From Sphingomonas sp. 3P27F8 (lineage in GTDB: Bacteria > Pseudomonadota > Alphaproteobacteria > Sphingomonadales > Sphingomonadaceae), in assembly GCF_005502745.1 (NCBI RefSeq), contig NZ_SCNL01000022.1, forward strand, positions 1-39,609: DNA of 39,609 nt. The letters run 5' to 3'. Made by a program: the position numbers and the translations under genes. The notes beneath the pieces are model-generated. The model did no database searches, was not told the DNA's origin, and saw only the letters and a list, made by a program, of their open reading frames with translations. Each line of letters begins with the position of its first letter. The stretch's first letter is position 1. This document shows, one piece after another, positions 30,745-39,273 of this stretch.

Positions 30745-33700
30745 ATGAGCTACAGCGAGCTTCAGGTCACCACGCATTATTCCTTCCTGCGCGGCGCCTC
30801 GTCCTGCGAGGAGCTGTTCGCCGCCGCCGCGATGCTGGGAATGCCGGCGTTGGGGATCGTCGATCGCAATTCGGTCGCCGGCGCGGTGCGCGCGCTGCGC
30901 GCGAGCGAGCGGATGCGCGAGGATATCGGCGTCACCGTCCGCCCCATCGCCGGCTGCAGGCTCGATCTGGTCAGCGGTGATGCGGTGCTGGTGTGGCCCG
31001 AGGATCGCGCCGCCTGGAGCCGGCTGACCAGCCTGCTCAGCATCGGCAAGGCGCGCGCGGACGCCCAGCGCGGCGAAAAGGGCAAATGCTTCCTGCACTG
31101 GGACGATCTCGCCCCTTATGCCGAGGGGCTGGTGGCCGCGCTGGTCGCCGACCGCATCCCGGAGCCGCGCGCGCTGCGCTGGATGGCCGATGTGTTTGGT
31201 GCGGGCGGGCGCGGCCATGTCTGCCTCACCCATCATCGCCGGCCGGGTGACGTGCTGCGCCTTCATGAAACCGTGCTGGCGGCTGAGGCGCACGGGTTGA
31301 TCCCGCTCGCGACCGGGGACGTGCTCTATCATCACCCGTCGCGGCGGATGTTGCAGGATGTCGTCACCGCGATCCGCATGAAAACGACGATCGACGATCT
31401 CGGTTTCCACCGCGAGCGCAACGCCGATCGCCATCTCCAGTCACCGGCGGAGATGGCGCGCCGCTTCCGCGATCATCCGCATGCGCTGGCGGCGGTGGAG
31501 GCAGTGGTTGAGCGCTGCGCCTTTTCGCTGCGCGACCTTACCTATGAATATCCCGACGAGATCGTCATTCCGGGCAAGAACGCGCAGGAAGCGCTGGCGA
31601 CACTTGCGCTCAACGGGCTGAAGCAGAAATTTGCCGGAAACCCATCGCAGGCGCATCGCGACATGCTTGAACATGAGCTGCGGCTCGTCGCGAAGATGGA
31701 TTACGCGCCCTATTTCCTGACGGTGAATTCGATCGTCCAATATGCGCGCAGCCAGCAGATCGCCTGTCAGGGGCGCGGCAGCGCCGCTAATTCGGTGATC
31801 TGTTTCGCGCTGCACATCACGTCGATCGATCCGGTGAAGCACAAGCTGCTGTTCGAGCGCTTCATCTCCGAGGAGCGTCACGAGCCGCCCGATATCGATG
31901 TCGATTTCGAACACGAACGGCGCGAGGAGGTGATCCAGTGGATCTACGAACATTACGGCCGCGACCATGCCGCGCTGACCGCCGTTGTCTCCCGCTTCCG
32001 CTCGCGCGGCGCGATCCGCGAAGTGGGCAAGGTGCTGGGTCTCCCGGAAGACATGACCGCAGCGCTCTCCAGCCAGATCTGGGGCTGGTCTAATGATGGC
32101 GTGCCGGACAGCCATGTGGCGGCGCTCAACCTCGACGCCAGCGAGCCGCGCCTGGCGCTCGCGCTGGAATTGTCGCGCGAACTGATCGGCACGCCGCGTC
32201 ACCTGTCGCAACATCCCGGCGGCTTCGTGCTGACCCGCGCGCCGCTGCGCGAACTTGTGCCCATCGAGCCGGCGGCAATGGCCGATCGCCATGTGATCGA
32301 GTGGGAGAAGGAGGATATCGAATCGATCGGTTTCATGAAGGTCGATATCCTCGGGCTGGGGATGCTGGGCTGCATGCGCCGCGCCTTCGATCTGCTGGCC
32401 GCGCACAAGGATACGCGCCTCACCCTCTCCAGCCCGCCGATGCAGGAGGATGATCCGGCAACTTTCGACATGATCTGCCGCGCCGATACGCTGGGGGTGT
32501 TCCAGATCGAGAGCCGCGCGCAGATGTCGATGTTGCCGCGCATGAAGCCGCGGAAGTTCTACGATATCGCGATCCAGGTCGCGATCGTGCGGCCCGGGCC
32601 GATCCAGGGCGGCATGGTCCACCCCTATCTGAAGCGGCGGACCGGGGTTGAAGCCGTCACCTATCCCAATGATGCGTTGAAAGAGGTGCTTGAAAAGACG
32701 CTGGGCGTTCCCCTGTTTCAGGAACAGGCGATGCAGGTGGCGATCGCAGGCGCGGGTTTCACCGCCGGCGAAGCGGACAGGCTGCGCCGCGCGATGGCGA
32801 CGTTCAAGTCAACCGGCGGCGTCGGCAGGTTCCGCGATCCGCTCATCAATGGCATGCTGGAGCGCGGCATCACGCTGGAATTCGCCGAGCGGCTGGTGAA
32901 GCAGATCGAAGGCTTCGGCAGCTATGGCTTTCCCGAAAGCCACGCGGCGAGCTTCGCCAAGATCGCCTACGCCTCGTCCTGGATGAAATGCCATCATCCT
33001 GATGTGTTCTGCGCGGCCTTGCTCAATGCGCAGCCGATGGGCTTTTACGCGCCGGCGCAGATCGTACGCGACGCGCGCGCGCATGGCATCGAGGTGCGGC
33101 CGGTCTGCGTGGTCGAGAGCGAATGGGACACGGCGGTGATCGGCACGACCGGCCCCGGTGCGACGGATTACCTGCCGCTCCGGCTGGGGCTGCGCATCGT
33201 CGCGGGGCTGTCGGCGGAACATGCGGGCAGGATACTCACCGCGCGCGAGGATGGGCGCTTCGGCTCGATCGAGGATGTGTGGCGGCGTTCGGGCGTGCCG
33301 CTCGCCGCGCTGGAGCGCCTCGCCAAGGCCGATGCTTTCGCCGGCATGGGGCTGGACCGGCGACAAGCCTTGTGGGCGATCCGCGGGCTGGGTGAAAAGC
33401 CGCTCCCTCTGCTCGCCGCGCTGGAGACGCGCGAGACGCCGGTGCATCTGAAGGCGCTCACCGCGGGGCGCGAAGTGGTGGAGGATTATCGCGCGACGCA
33501 GCTTTCGCTCCGGCCGCACCCGCTTTCCTTCCTGCGTGGTGAGCTGAAGCGGCGCGGGATCGTGCCATGCGCCGATCTTCCGCATATTCGCGACGGGCGC
33601 ATGGTGGAGGTCGCCGGACTGATCCTCGTGCGCCAGCGTCCGGGAAGCGCGAAGGGCGTGCTGTTCCTGACGATCGAGGACGAAAGCGGCATCGCCAACG

Positions 33701-34026
33701 GCATCCTGTGGCCCGATCGGTTCGAGGCGCAGCGGCGCATCGTCATGACGTCTGCGATGGTGTCGATCCGTGGCCGCGTGCAGAAAGAGGGGATCGTCAT
33801 CCATGTGGTGACCGAACAGGTTACGAACCTCACGCATCTGCTGCGTCAGGTGGGAGACATAGACCTGCCCAAGCTCACCGCGCGCGGCACGGGAGGGCAC
33901 GGTGGCCCCGATCGTGGGGAAAAGGAAAAGGACGAGCGCCAATGGCGTCCCCGCACACGCTCAGACTATCATTTCCGCGATCGGGCGCAGGACGTGATCC
34001 CGATCCGCAGCCATGATTTTCACTAG
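30745..34026 (+). CDS. dnaE2: Error-prone DNA polymerase III alpha subunit DnaE2 (ImuC)
   Basis: This 1093-residue protein has a PHP domain at the N-terminus (YSELQVTTHYSFLRGASS; degenerate for PolC-type activity). The polymerase palm has the PPDIDVDFEHERREEVIQW aspartates and the fingers FQEQAMQVAIAGAGFTAGEADRLRRAM. Tandem HhH and OB-like segments follow, ending in the typical IRSHDFH tail. It is the translesion C-family polymerase of the SOS response. No internal frameshift was seen, and the length fits the family. It is the last gene of the imuA-imuB-dnaE2 operon. Confidence 0.95.
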   Translation: MSYSELQVTTHYSFLRGASSCEELFAAAAMLGMPALGIVDRNSVAGAVRALRASERMREDIGVTVRPIAGCRLDLVSGDAVLVWPEDRAAWSRLTSLLSIGKARADAQRGEKGKCFLHWDDLAPYAEGLVAALVADRIPEPRALRWMADVFGAGGRGHVCLTHHRRPGDVLRLHETVLAAEAHGLIPLATGDVLYHHPSRRMLQDVVTAIRMKTTIDDLGFHRERNADRHLQSPAEMARRFRDHPHALAAVEAVVERCAFSLRDLTYEYPDEIVIPGKNAQEALATLALNGLKQKFAGNPSQAHRDMLEHELRLVAKMDYAPYFLTVNSIVQYARSQQIACQGRGSAANSVICFALHITSIDPVKHKLLFERFISEERHEPPDIDVDFEHERREEVIQWIYEHYGRDHAALTAVVSRFRSRGAIREVGKVLGLPEDMTAALSSQIWGWSNDGVPDSHVAALNLDASEPRLALALELSRELIGTPRHLSQHPGGFVLTRAPLRELVPIEPAAMADRHVIEWEKEDIESIGFMKVDILGLGMLGCMRRAFDLLAAHKDTRLTLSSPPMQEDDPATFDMICRADTLGVFQIESRAQMSMLPRMKPRKFYDIAIQVAIVRPGPIQGGMVHPYLKRRTGVEAVTYPNDALKEVLEKTLGVPLFQEQAMQVAIAGAGFTAGEADRLRRAMATFKSTGGVGRFRDPLINGMLERGITLEFAERLVKQIEGFGSYGFPESHAASFAKIAYASSWMKCHHPDVFCAALLNAQPMGFYAPAQIVRDARAHGIEVRPVCVVESEWDTAVIGTTGPGATDYLPLRLGLRIVAGLSAEHAGRILTAREDGRFGSIEDVWRRSGVPLAALERLAKADAFAGMGLDRRQALWAIRGLGEKPLPLLAALETRETPVHLKALTAGREVVEDYRATQLSLRPHPLSFLRGELKRRGIVPCADLPHIRDGRMVEVAGLILVRQRPGSAKGVLFLTIEDESGIANGILWPDRFEAQRRIVMTSAMVSIRGRVQKEGIVIHVVTEQVTNLTHLLRQVGDIDLPKLTARGTGGHGGPDRGEKEKDERQWRPRTRSDYHFRDRAQDVIPIRSHDFH

Positions 34027-34199
34027 CGCGGCTTCGGATGCGCGCGATCAACCTTCGGTGCGGGCTTCGCGACGGTTCCGGGGAGAGCGCGGCGAGCCGA
34101 ACCAGCCAGAACGCGGCGCCAGACCGCCGGCTTATCCAGGCCCGTCGGGATAATGGCATTTGCGTCGTCGGGCGAACCCGCCGCAATGGCCGGAAGATT

Positions 34200-34221
34200 G
34201 CCCCGGCGATGATGCCGGGGC
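34200..34221. terminator. Stem-loop between dnaE2 and the His-rich gene
   Basis: GCCCCGGC and GCCGGGGC form an 8-bp stem with the loop GATGAT, 174 bases past the dnaE2 stop and 11 bases past the stop of the convergent His-rich gene. There is no U-tract on either strand. It probably helps end one or both transcripts. Confidence 0.45.
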
Positions 34222-34231
34222 CGTCATATCC

Positions 34232-34480
34232 TCAATGTTTCGCCTTGTGCGGCCGGTGGTGCTTCATATGGTGCCCGCGCTTCGCATGATGCCAGCGCTT
34301 CGCGTGATGCTTCTTCATCGCATGATGTCGGGCATGGCGCACATGACCCATCGAACGTGCGCCCTGTACGCAATTGTCATGCATCGAGGCGGTGCAGGGC
34401 GGGTAATCCGCGGCTGACGCGGTTACCGCCGTCGTCAACATCCCCAATGCAAGCGCTCCGAGAAGGACGATCTTTTTCAT
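34232..34480 (-). CDS. Secreted His/Lys-rich small protein
   Basis: This 82-residue protein has a strong signal peptide (MKKIVLLGALALGMLTTAVT-ASAA) and a mature part starting DYPPC. Two cysteines (PPCTASMHDNCV) could form a disulfide. The last 40 residues are an array of H-A-x-K/H-H, W-H-H-A-K-R and H-M-K-H-H repeats with over a dozen histidines. GGAGGTGAGA before the ATG is a good ribosome site. The composition suggests periplasmic metal binding (Ni, Zn or Cu) or buffering, but no family was recognised and no metal-regulatory gene is adjacent. Confidence 0.7.
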   Translation of the reverse strand: MKKIVLLGALALGMLTTAVTASAADYPPCTASMHDNCVQGARSMGHVRHARHHAMKKHHAKRWHHAKRGHHMKHHRPHKAKH

Positions 34481-34613
34481 GATCTCTCACCTCCGTCTTA
34501 TTTTCTATCGTCCGCGCCAACGAACGGATTGCCGGCGCAGGCCACAACTTTGGGCTCACCAGCCGTAAAATCCAGCGAATTCGTACCGCCAGGCCACCAG
34601 CCGACATGGATCA

Positions 34614-35618
34614 TCAGCCGCCCACTGTCTGCTCAATCACGCCGAAGATCGGATGGTGGCGCTCGTCCTCAGCCCATATGCGGATAGTGTCGCCAGTCTT
34701 CAGGAACGGCGTGACCGGCTTCCCGGACCGGATCGTCTCCACCGTGCGCACCTCGGCGAGACAGCAATAGCCGACGCCGCCATCGCCGATCGGGCGACCC
34801 GGCCCCCCATCGGCATCGCGGTTCGACACGGTGCCGGAGCCGACGATCGTGCCCGATCCCAGCGCCCGTGTCTTGGCGGCATGGGCGATGAGCGTGCCAA
34901 AATCGAACGTCATGTCCTCGCCCGCGTCCACGCGACCGAACGGCGCGCCGTTCAGGTCCACCATCAGCTTGCGGTGCAGCTTGCCGTCGCGCCACCAGTC
35001 ACCCAGCGCATCCGGCGTGACGAACACCGGCGAAAAGGCAGATGCCGGCTTCGACTGGAAAAAGCCGAAGCCCTTCGCCAGCTCGCCCGGGATCAGATTA
35101 CGGAGCGACACGTCGTTGGTGAGGCCCACCAGCCGCACCGCCGCCAGCGCCTCTTCCCGCGTTGCGCCGAGCGGCACGTCGCCGGTGACGACCACGACTT
35201 CCGCCTCCAGATCGCAGCCCCACGCCTCGTCTCTCAGCGGAATGGGATCGCGCGGGCCGATGAAGCCATCCGAGCCACCCTGATACATCAGCGGATCGTG
35301 CCAGAAGCTTTCCGGCATCTCCGCGCCCCGGGCCTGCCGCACGAGCGCGACATGGTTCACATAGGCCGATCCGTCCGCCCATTGATAAGCCCGCGGCAGC
35401 GGCGAGGCGGCATCATGCTCGTGGAAGCGCGCGCGCGGTATCGTCTCGTGGTCAAGGTCCGTGGCGAGCAGTTCCAGTGATGGCGCGATCCGCTCCCAAT
35501 CGTCCAGCGCCGCCTGCAACGTGAGGCAAATGTGGCTCGCGTCGGCATACCACGCGAGATCGTTCGAAACGACGACGAGCTTTCCGTCGCGACCGTGCTT
35601 CAGGCTGGCTAGTTTCAT
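34614..35618 (-). CDS. Fumarylacetoacetate hydrolase (FAH)-family protein
   Basis: This 334-residue protein has the FAH C-terminal fold. Motifs include HDPLMYQGGSDGFIGPRDPIPL, the metal-binding D-L-E-A-E-V-V-V-V-T-G-D, LTNDVSLRNL, KPASAFSPVFVTPD, and GSGTIVGSGTVSNRD. The acidic EAE-V pattern and following Asp coordinate the divalent metal. Family members cleave C-C bonds or hydrate 1,3-dioxo acids; true fumarylacetoacetase acts in tyrosine degradation. A tyrosine-pathway role is possible, but no hpd or hmgA gene is visible beside it. GAAGGAG stands upstream of the ATG at 35618. It is divergent from the acyl-CoA dehydrogenase gene across 172 bp. Confidence 0.82.
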   Translation of the reverse strand: MKLASLKHGRDGKLVVVSNDLAWYADASHICLTLQAALDDWERIAPSLELLATDLDHETIPRARFHEHDAASPLPRAYQWADGSAYVNHVALVRQARGAEMPESFWHDPLMYQGGSDGFIGPRDPIPLRDEAWGCDLEAEVVVVTGDVPLGATREEALAAVRLVGLTNDVSLRNLIPGELAKGFGFFQSKPASAFSPVFVTPDALGDWWRDGKLHRKLMVDLNGAPFGRVDAGEDMTFDFGTLIAHAAKTRALGSGTIVGSGTVSNRDADGGPGRPIGDGGVGYCCLAEVRTVETIRSGKPVTPFLKTGDTIRIWAEDERHHPIFGVIEQTVGG

Positions 35619-35790
35619 TTGTTACGATCTCCTTCGCCGGCTCCTTGCCGCGTCTTCACGGCGGAGTCGAGAGGTTGGGCCGCCGCGCACCGCCGCGCAA
35701 GCCATCGCAACGCGCCATAACAAAAGTTACTTGACCCCCTGCCCCACGCTGGCGACAAAGTGCCAAGCAGTTTTTGGAAGAGGATCCGTC

Positions 35791-36945
35791 ATGTCGCTCG
35801 ATACCGTCGCCGGCCGTTTCGCCTACAATGAGGATCACGAGGCGTTCCGCCAGACGGTTCGCAGTTTCCTCGCCAAGGAGGGCGTGCCGCACTCAGATCA
35901 GTGGGAGAAGGACCGGCTGGTGCCGAAATCCTTCTGGCAGCAGGCCGGCGGGATCGGGATGCTCTGCCCCACCGTGCCGGAGGCCTACGGCGGCCTTGGC
36001 CTCGATTTCGGCTATAACGCGATCGTTGACGAGGAAATGGCCTATTCCGGCGTCCCGGCCGGCTTCTCGCTCCAGTCCGATATCGTGGCCGGCTACATGG
36101 AGACCTATGGTTCGGAGGAGCAGAAAAAGGAATGGCTGCCCAAGATGGTGTCCGGCGATGTTATCACCGCGATCGCGATGACGGAGCCGGGCACGGGCAG
36201 CGATCTCCAGTCCATCCGCACCACCGCGCGCAAGGATGGCAATCATTATGTGATCAACGGATCGAAAACCTATATCACCAACGGGCAGAACACCGACCTG
36301 ACGCTCGTCGTAGCCAAGACCGATCCCGATGCCCAACCGGCGTGGAAGGGCATGTCGATCATCCTGGTCGAAAGCGATCGCGAGGGCTTTCAGAAGGGTC
36401 GCAAGCTCGACAAGATCGGTCAGGACGCCGCCGACACCTCCGAACTGTTCTTCGAGGATGTGCGCGTCCCGATCACCAACTGCCTCGGCGAGGAAGGCAA
36501 GGGCTTCGTCTATCTGATGAGCCAGTTGCCGCAGGAGCGGCTGTCGATTGCGGTGTCCTGTCAGGCGTCCGCGCAGAAAGCTTTCGATGATACCGTCGCC
36601 TTCACCAAGGATCGCAAGGCGTTCAAGGGCACGATCTTCGATTTCCAGAACACCCGCTTCGTGCTGGCCGATCTGAAGGCCAAGCTGCAGATCGGCTGGG
36701 CGCATCTGGACTGGGCAATCGCCCGCCACCTGAACGGCGAACTGACCAACGAGGAAGGTGCTGCCGCCAAGCTGTGGCACACCGATCTGCAATGGGAAGT
36801 GATGGACAAGTGCCTACAGCTTCATGGCGGCGCCGGATACATGAACGAATATCCCATCGCTCGGATGTGGCGCGGCGCGCGCGTCAGCCGGATCTATGGC
36901 GGCACGAACGAAATCATGAAAGAAGTGATTTCCCGCAAACTCTAA
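35791..36945 (+). CDS. Acyl-CoA dehydrogenase
   Basis: This 384-residue FAD enzyme has AMTEPGTGSDLQSIRTTA (FAD/substrate loop), GSKTYITNG, SQLPQERLSIAVS, and the C-terminal LHGGAGYMNEYPIARMWRGARVSRIYGGTNEIMKEVI. All are standard ACAD motifs, including the GGTNEI that contacts FAD. The ATG at 35791 has AGAGGA six bases upstream; the longer frame upstream crosses the divergent promoter region. It performs the alpha-beta dehydrogenation step of fatty acid or branched acyl-CoA breakdown in the cytoplasm. The chain-length preference cannot be read. It is followed by a terminator hairpin at 36957. Confidence 0.9.
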   Translation: MSLDTVAGRFAYNEDHEAFRQTVRSFLAKEGVPHSDQWEKDRLVPKSFWQQAGGIGMLCPTVPEAYGGLGLDFGYNAIVDEEMAYSGVPAGFSLQSDIVAGYMETYGSEEQKKEWLPKMVSGDVITAIAMTEPGTGSDLQSIRTTARKDGNHYVINGSKTYITNGQNTDLTLVVAKTDPDAQPAWKGMSIILVESDREGFQKGRKLDKIGQDAADTSELFFEDVRVPITNCLGEEGKGFVYLMSQLPQERLSIAVSCQASAQKAFDDTVAFTKDRKAFKGTIFDFQNTRFVLADLKAKLQIGWAHLDWAIARHLNGELTNEEGAAAKLWHTDLQWEVMDKCLQLHGGAGYMNEYPIARMWRGARVSRIYGGTNEIMKEVISRKL

Positions 36946-36956
36946 GGCGGAATGGC

Positions 36957-36982
36957 GCCCGCGCGCTAGGTAACGCGCGGGC
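36957..36982 (+). terminator. Terminator after the acyl-CoA dehydrogenase gene
   Basis: GCCCGCGCG (36957-36965) and CGCGCGGGC (36974-36982) form a perfect 9-bp stem with an 8-base loop, followed by AATTTCC. It begins 11 bases after the stop codon. Confidence 0.6.
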
Positions 36983-36997
36983 AATTTCCTGAAACGG

Positions 36998-37144
36998 TCA
37001 TCCGTGCCCGCCCGGAACAACCTTGCGTTGCGCAGGGCGCTGCTCGATCGTCGGACCAATATTGCTGCGCGCCACAGCGGCGCTACCGGACATTGGATCG
37101 GCAACAGGGTGCCAGACGGCGGCAGCGTCGTGGCGTGGATTCAT
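36998..37144 (-). CDS. Doubtful 48-residue open frame in the gap
   Basis: An open frame from an ATG at 37144 reads MNPRHDAAAVWHPVADPMSG and ends PAQRKVVPGGHG. It is Arg/Pro-rich without a clear ribosome site, and the frame extends upstream to 37204. It could be a small basic protein or noise. No family was recognised. Confidence 0.22.
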   Translation of the reverse strand: MNPRHDAAAVWHPVADPMSGSAAVARSNIGPTIEQRPAQRKVVPGGHG

Positions 37145-37340
37145 GCGATTGCCTGGGATATCGCGCCCGATGTGAGGCGATAGTGATCGACGCCGGGCGC
37201 TCACGATCGGGCGACGAGCGCTGAGCCTTATCCGGGCGGGGCAGCAATTCTCGCAAACCGTTCCGCGCCGGCGATGGTCCGCGCCGGCGATGGTCTCATG
37301 ACACCGTTGCCTACAGGACGCGGGTCAGCACGGTTCGCAC
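37145..37340. other. Non-coding stretch before the exbD terminator
   Basis: Together with 36983-37144 this forms the 458-bp gap between the acyl-CoA dehydrogenase and exbD genes. It holds a 16-bp tandem duplication (CCGCGCCGGCGATGGT at 37263-37278 and 37279-37294) and the minus-strand exbD terminator at its right end. I see no other gene or promoter. Confidence 0.5.
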
Positions 37341-37370
37341 GAAAAAGGGCGACCCGGATGGGGCCGCCCT
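37341..37370 (-). terminator. Rho-independent terminator of the ton operon
   Basis: On the minus strand AGGGCG and CGCCCT (37370-37365 and 37351-37346) close a hairpin followed by TTTTC. It stands 34 bases past the stop of the last exbD gene. Confidence 0.68.
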
Positions 37371-37403
37371 CTCACAACACACCGTGACTAAAAGAATCAG
37401 TCT

Positions 37404-37832
37404 TTAGAAGTCGCGATAATATTGCTCGTTCCCGATGAAACCGAGCTTGGTCACCTTCGAGCGCTTGATCACTGCCAGCGTCCGATCGACCACCTCATAA
37501 CGCGCTTGCGGATCGGGCTGAAAGTGCAGCTCGGGTTCCGGCGTCATGCCAGCAGCGACGTCCAGATACTGGCGCAGCGTGACCGCATCCACAGGCGTAC
37601 CGTTCCAGGTGACGGTACCATCGACCGCGATCGCGACCTTGTTCTTGTCCGGCTCGACCGGCGGCGGGGTGGGGTTGGACTGATTCTGAGGCAGATCAAC
37701 CTTAACCGCGTGGGTCTGGATCGGGATGGTGATGATGAACATGATGAGGAGCACGAGCATGACGTCGATCAACGGCGTCGTGTTCATTTCCATCATCGGC
37801 TCGCCGTCGTCGCGGCCGCCACTCATTGCCAT
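37404..37832 (-). CDS. exbD: ExbD/TolR-family biopolymer transport protein (second copy)
   Basis: This 142-residue protein has a short cytoplasmic N-terminus and the motif EMNTTPLIDVMLVLLIMFIIT, whose membrane helix carries the proton-carrying Asp. A periplasmic domain of about 95 residues follows (KVAIAVDGTVTWNG, ARYEVVDRTLAVIKRSKVTKLGFIGN). It assembles with ExbB to transfer proton-motive energy to TonB. It is the last gene of the tonB-exbB-exbD-exbD operon, 25 bases after the other exbD. Its linker is Pro-rich (NPTPPPVEP). Two ExbD copies are common in sphingomonads and xanthomonads. Confidence 0.9.
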   Translation of the reverse strand: MAMSGGRDDGEPMMEMNTTPLIDVMLVLLIMFIITIPIQTHAVKVDLPQNQSNPTPPPVEPDKNKVAIAVDGTVTWNGTPVDAVTLRQYLDVAAGMTPEPELHFQPDPQARYEVVDRTLAVIKRSKVTKLGFIGNEQYYRDF

Positions 37833-37857
37833 GTCGTGTTACTCCTGACCGCTTGGC

Positions 37858-38343
37858 TTACAGCCGCTCTGGGTTTTCACCCGGCGGCGGCTCCGAAATG
37901 AAGCCAACCTTGGCGAAGCCGGCCATCTGCATGTTGAAGATCGCACCGCCGATGCAGCGCCACGGCGTATTCACGTCGCCGCGGATATGCGCCTCGGGCA
38001 GTTCCAGGCCCGGGGCGTTGACGCCGCCCTGACGGGCGATCTCCGCCTTGAGCTTAGCCACCGCACGGTCGAGCAGTTCCTGGTGGGTCACCGGGGACAG
38101 GCCCCAATAGACCTTGCAGGTGCCGCTCGAGTCGCTCGTGATCGAGAGCGATACGTTCTCTGGCTTGGTCGTGGTCGGGTCGAAACGCACATCGGGGAGC
38201 TTGAGCTTCACCGACTGGATCACGACTGGAACCGCGATAAGGAAGATGATGAGGAGCACCAGCATGACGTCCACCAGCGGGGTCGTGTTGATGTCCGACA
38301 TCGGGGTTTCGGCGGCGGAATCGCCGCCAACGCTCATCGCCAT
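37858..38343 (-). CDS. exbD: ExbD-family biopolymer transport protein (first copy)
   Basis: This 161-residue protein has the membrane motif SDINTTPLVDVMLVLLIIFLI with the conserved Asp and a periplasmic domain. It is longer than the second copy, with CKVYWGLSPVTHQELLDRAVAKLKAEIARQGG and a C-terminal FAKVGFISEPPPGENPERL. Two periplasmic Cys residues (CKVY and RCIGG) may form a disulfide, which the other copy lacks. It probably forms a mixed channel with ExbB. It lies 93 bases after exbB. Confidence 0.9.
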   Translation of the reverse strand: MAMSVGGDSAAETPMSDINTTPLVDVMLVLLIIFLIAVPVVIQSVKLKLPDVRFDPTTTKPENVSLSITSDSSGTCKVYWGLSPVTHQELLDRAVAKLKAEIARQGGVNAPGLELPEAHIRGDVNTPWRCIGGAIFNMQMAGFAKVGFISEPPPGENPERL

Positions 38344-38436
38344 GTGTCAGGCTTTCCTACTCATTCGGCCCTTGGGTGAACCCCGCGGGCTGGTAAGCGA
38401 GGCTGCGACAGGCGCAGCCCCGCCTCCCTATCCATC

Positions 38437-39219
38437 TTACGCGCGGGTCTGACCGGCGGTCGTGGTCGCAGCGGCGGGCTTTGCCGGCGCAGGCTTCGGC
38501 GCACCGGCCAGCGACGGACGAACCGCGCCGCCCGAGGCGAGATAGCCGAGCACGTCGTTCGAGAAGGCCGAGAGGTCTTCCGCGATCGACTTGTTGCGAC
38601 GCTGCAGCCAGTTGTATGCGAGCACCGCCGGCACGGCGACGACGAGGCCGAGCGCGGTCATGATGAGCGCCTCACCGACCGGGCCGGCGACCGCGTCGAT
38701 CGACGCCTGACCGGCCGCACCGATCTTGATGAGCGCGCGATAGATGCCGATAACCGTGCCGAACAGGCCGATGAACGGCGCGGTTGCGCCGACGGTCGCC
38801 AGGAACGCGAGGCCGGTGCCCAGCTTCGAGTTGATCGCCGCTTCCGACCGCGCGAGCGAACCGTGCAGCCAGTCATGCGCCTCGACCGGATCGGTCAGCT
38901 TCTGATGCTGTTCCTGCGCGGCAAGGCCATCGTCGACGATCTGCTTGTAGGCCGAGTTCTTCTCGAGCTTGGCCGAGCCTTCGCGCAGCGAGTTCGAGTT
39001 CCAGAAGCCCTGGCGAACGCGCTTGGCCTGGTTGATGATCTTCTGCTGCTCGAACAGCTTCGAGAACAGGATGTAGAACGAGACGATCGACATCAGCACG
39101 AGGATGCCGAACACGGTCTGCGAGATCAGGCCGCCCTCGCGGAGCGCGGGGATCAGGCCGTACGGGTTGTCGCCCTTGGCGGCCGGCGCCGCTGCCGCGG
39201 CAAGAATGGTGGTGATCAT
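38437..39219 (-). CDS. exbB: ExbB/MotA/TolQ-family proton channel
   Basis: This 260-residue protein has three membrane helices. The first is at about 33-53 (TVFGILVLMSIVSFYILFSKL). The long cytoplasmic loop includes HGSLARSEAAINSKLGTGLAFLATVGATAPFIGLFGTVIGIYRAL. The last helix is EALIMTALGLVVAVPAVLAYNW. The TAPFIGLFGTV-GI and TALGLVVAVPAV motifs with the polar Thr are the ExbB/TolQ channel signature. The C-tail is Ala/Pro-rich. It energises TonB together with the two ExbD proteins, and is 54 bases after tonB. Confidence 0.92.
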   Translation of the reverse strand: MITTILAAAAAPAAKGDNPYGLIPALREGGLISQTVFGILVLMSIVSFYILFSKLFEQQKIINQAKRVRQGFWNSNSLREGSAKLEKNSAYKQIVDDGLAAQEQHQKLTDPVEAHDWLHGSLARSEAAINSKLGTGLAFLATVGATAPFIGLFGTVIGIYRALIKIGAAGQASIDAVAGPVGEALIMTALGLVVAVPAVLAYNWLQRRNKSIAEDLSAFSNDVLGYLASGGAVRPSLAGAPKPAPAKPAAATTTAGQTRA

Positions 39220-39273
39220 GTGTTGCTAGTCCCTTGAAAAACGAATGGCGTCAGAAGGTGGAGTGGAAGCGGG

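Noticed and set aside
34077..34082. GGAACC on the minus strand downstream of dnaE2
   Set aside because: No GTT at 16-17 bases; the next one is 22 bases away. No gene start follows on that strand.
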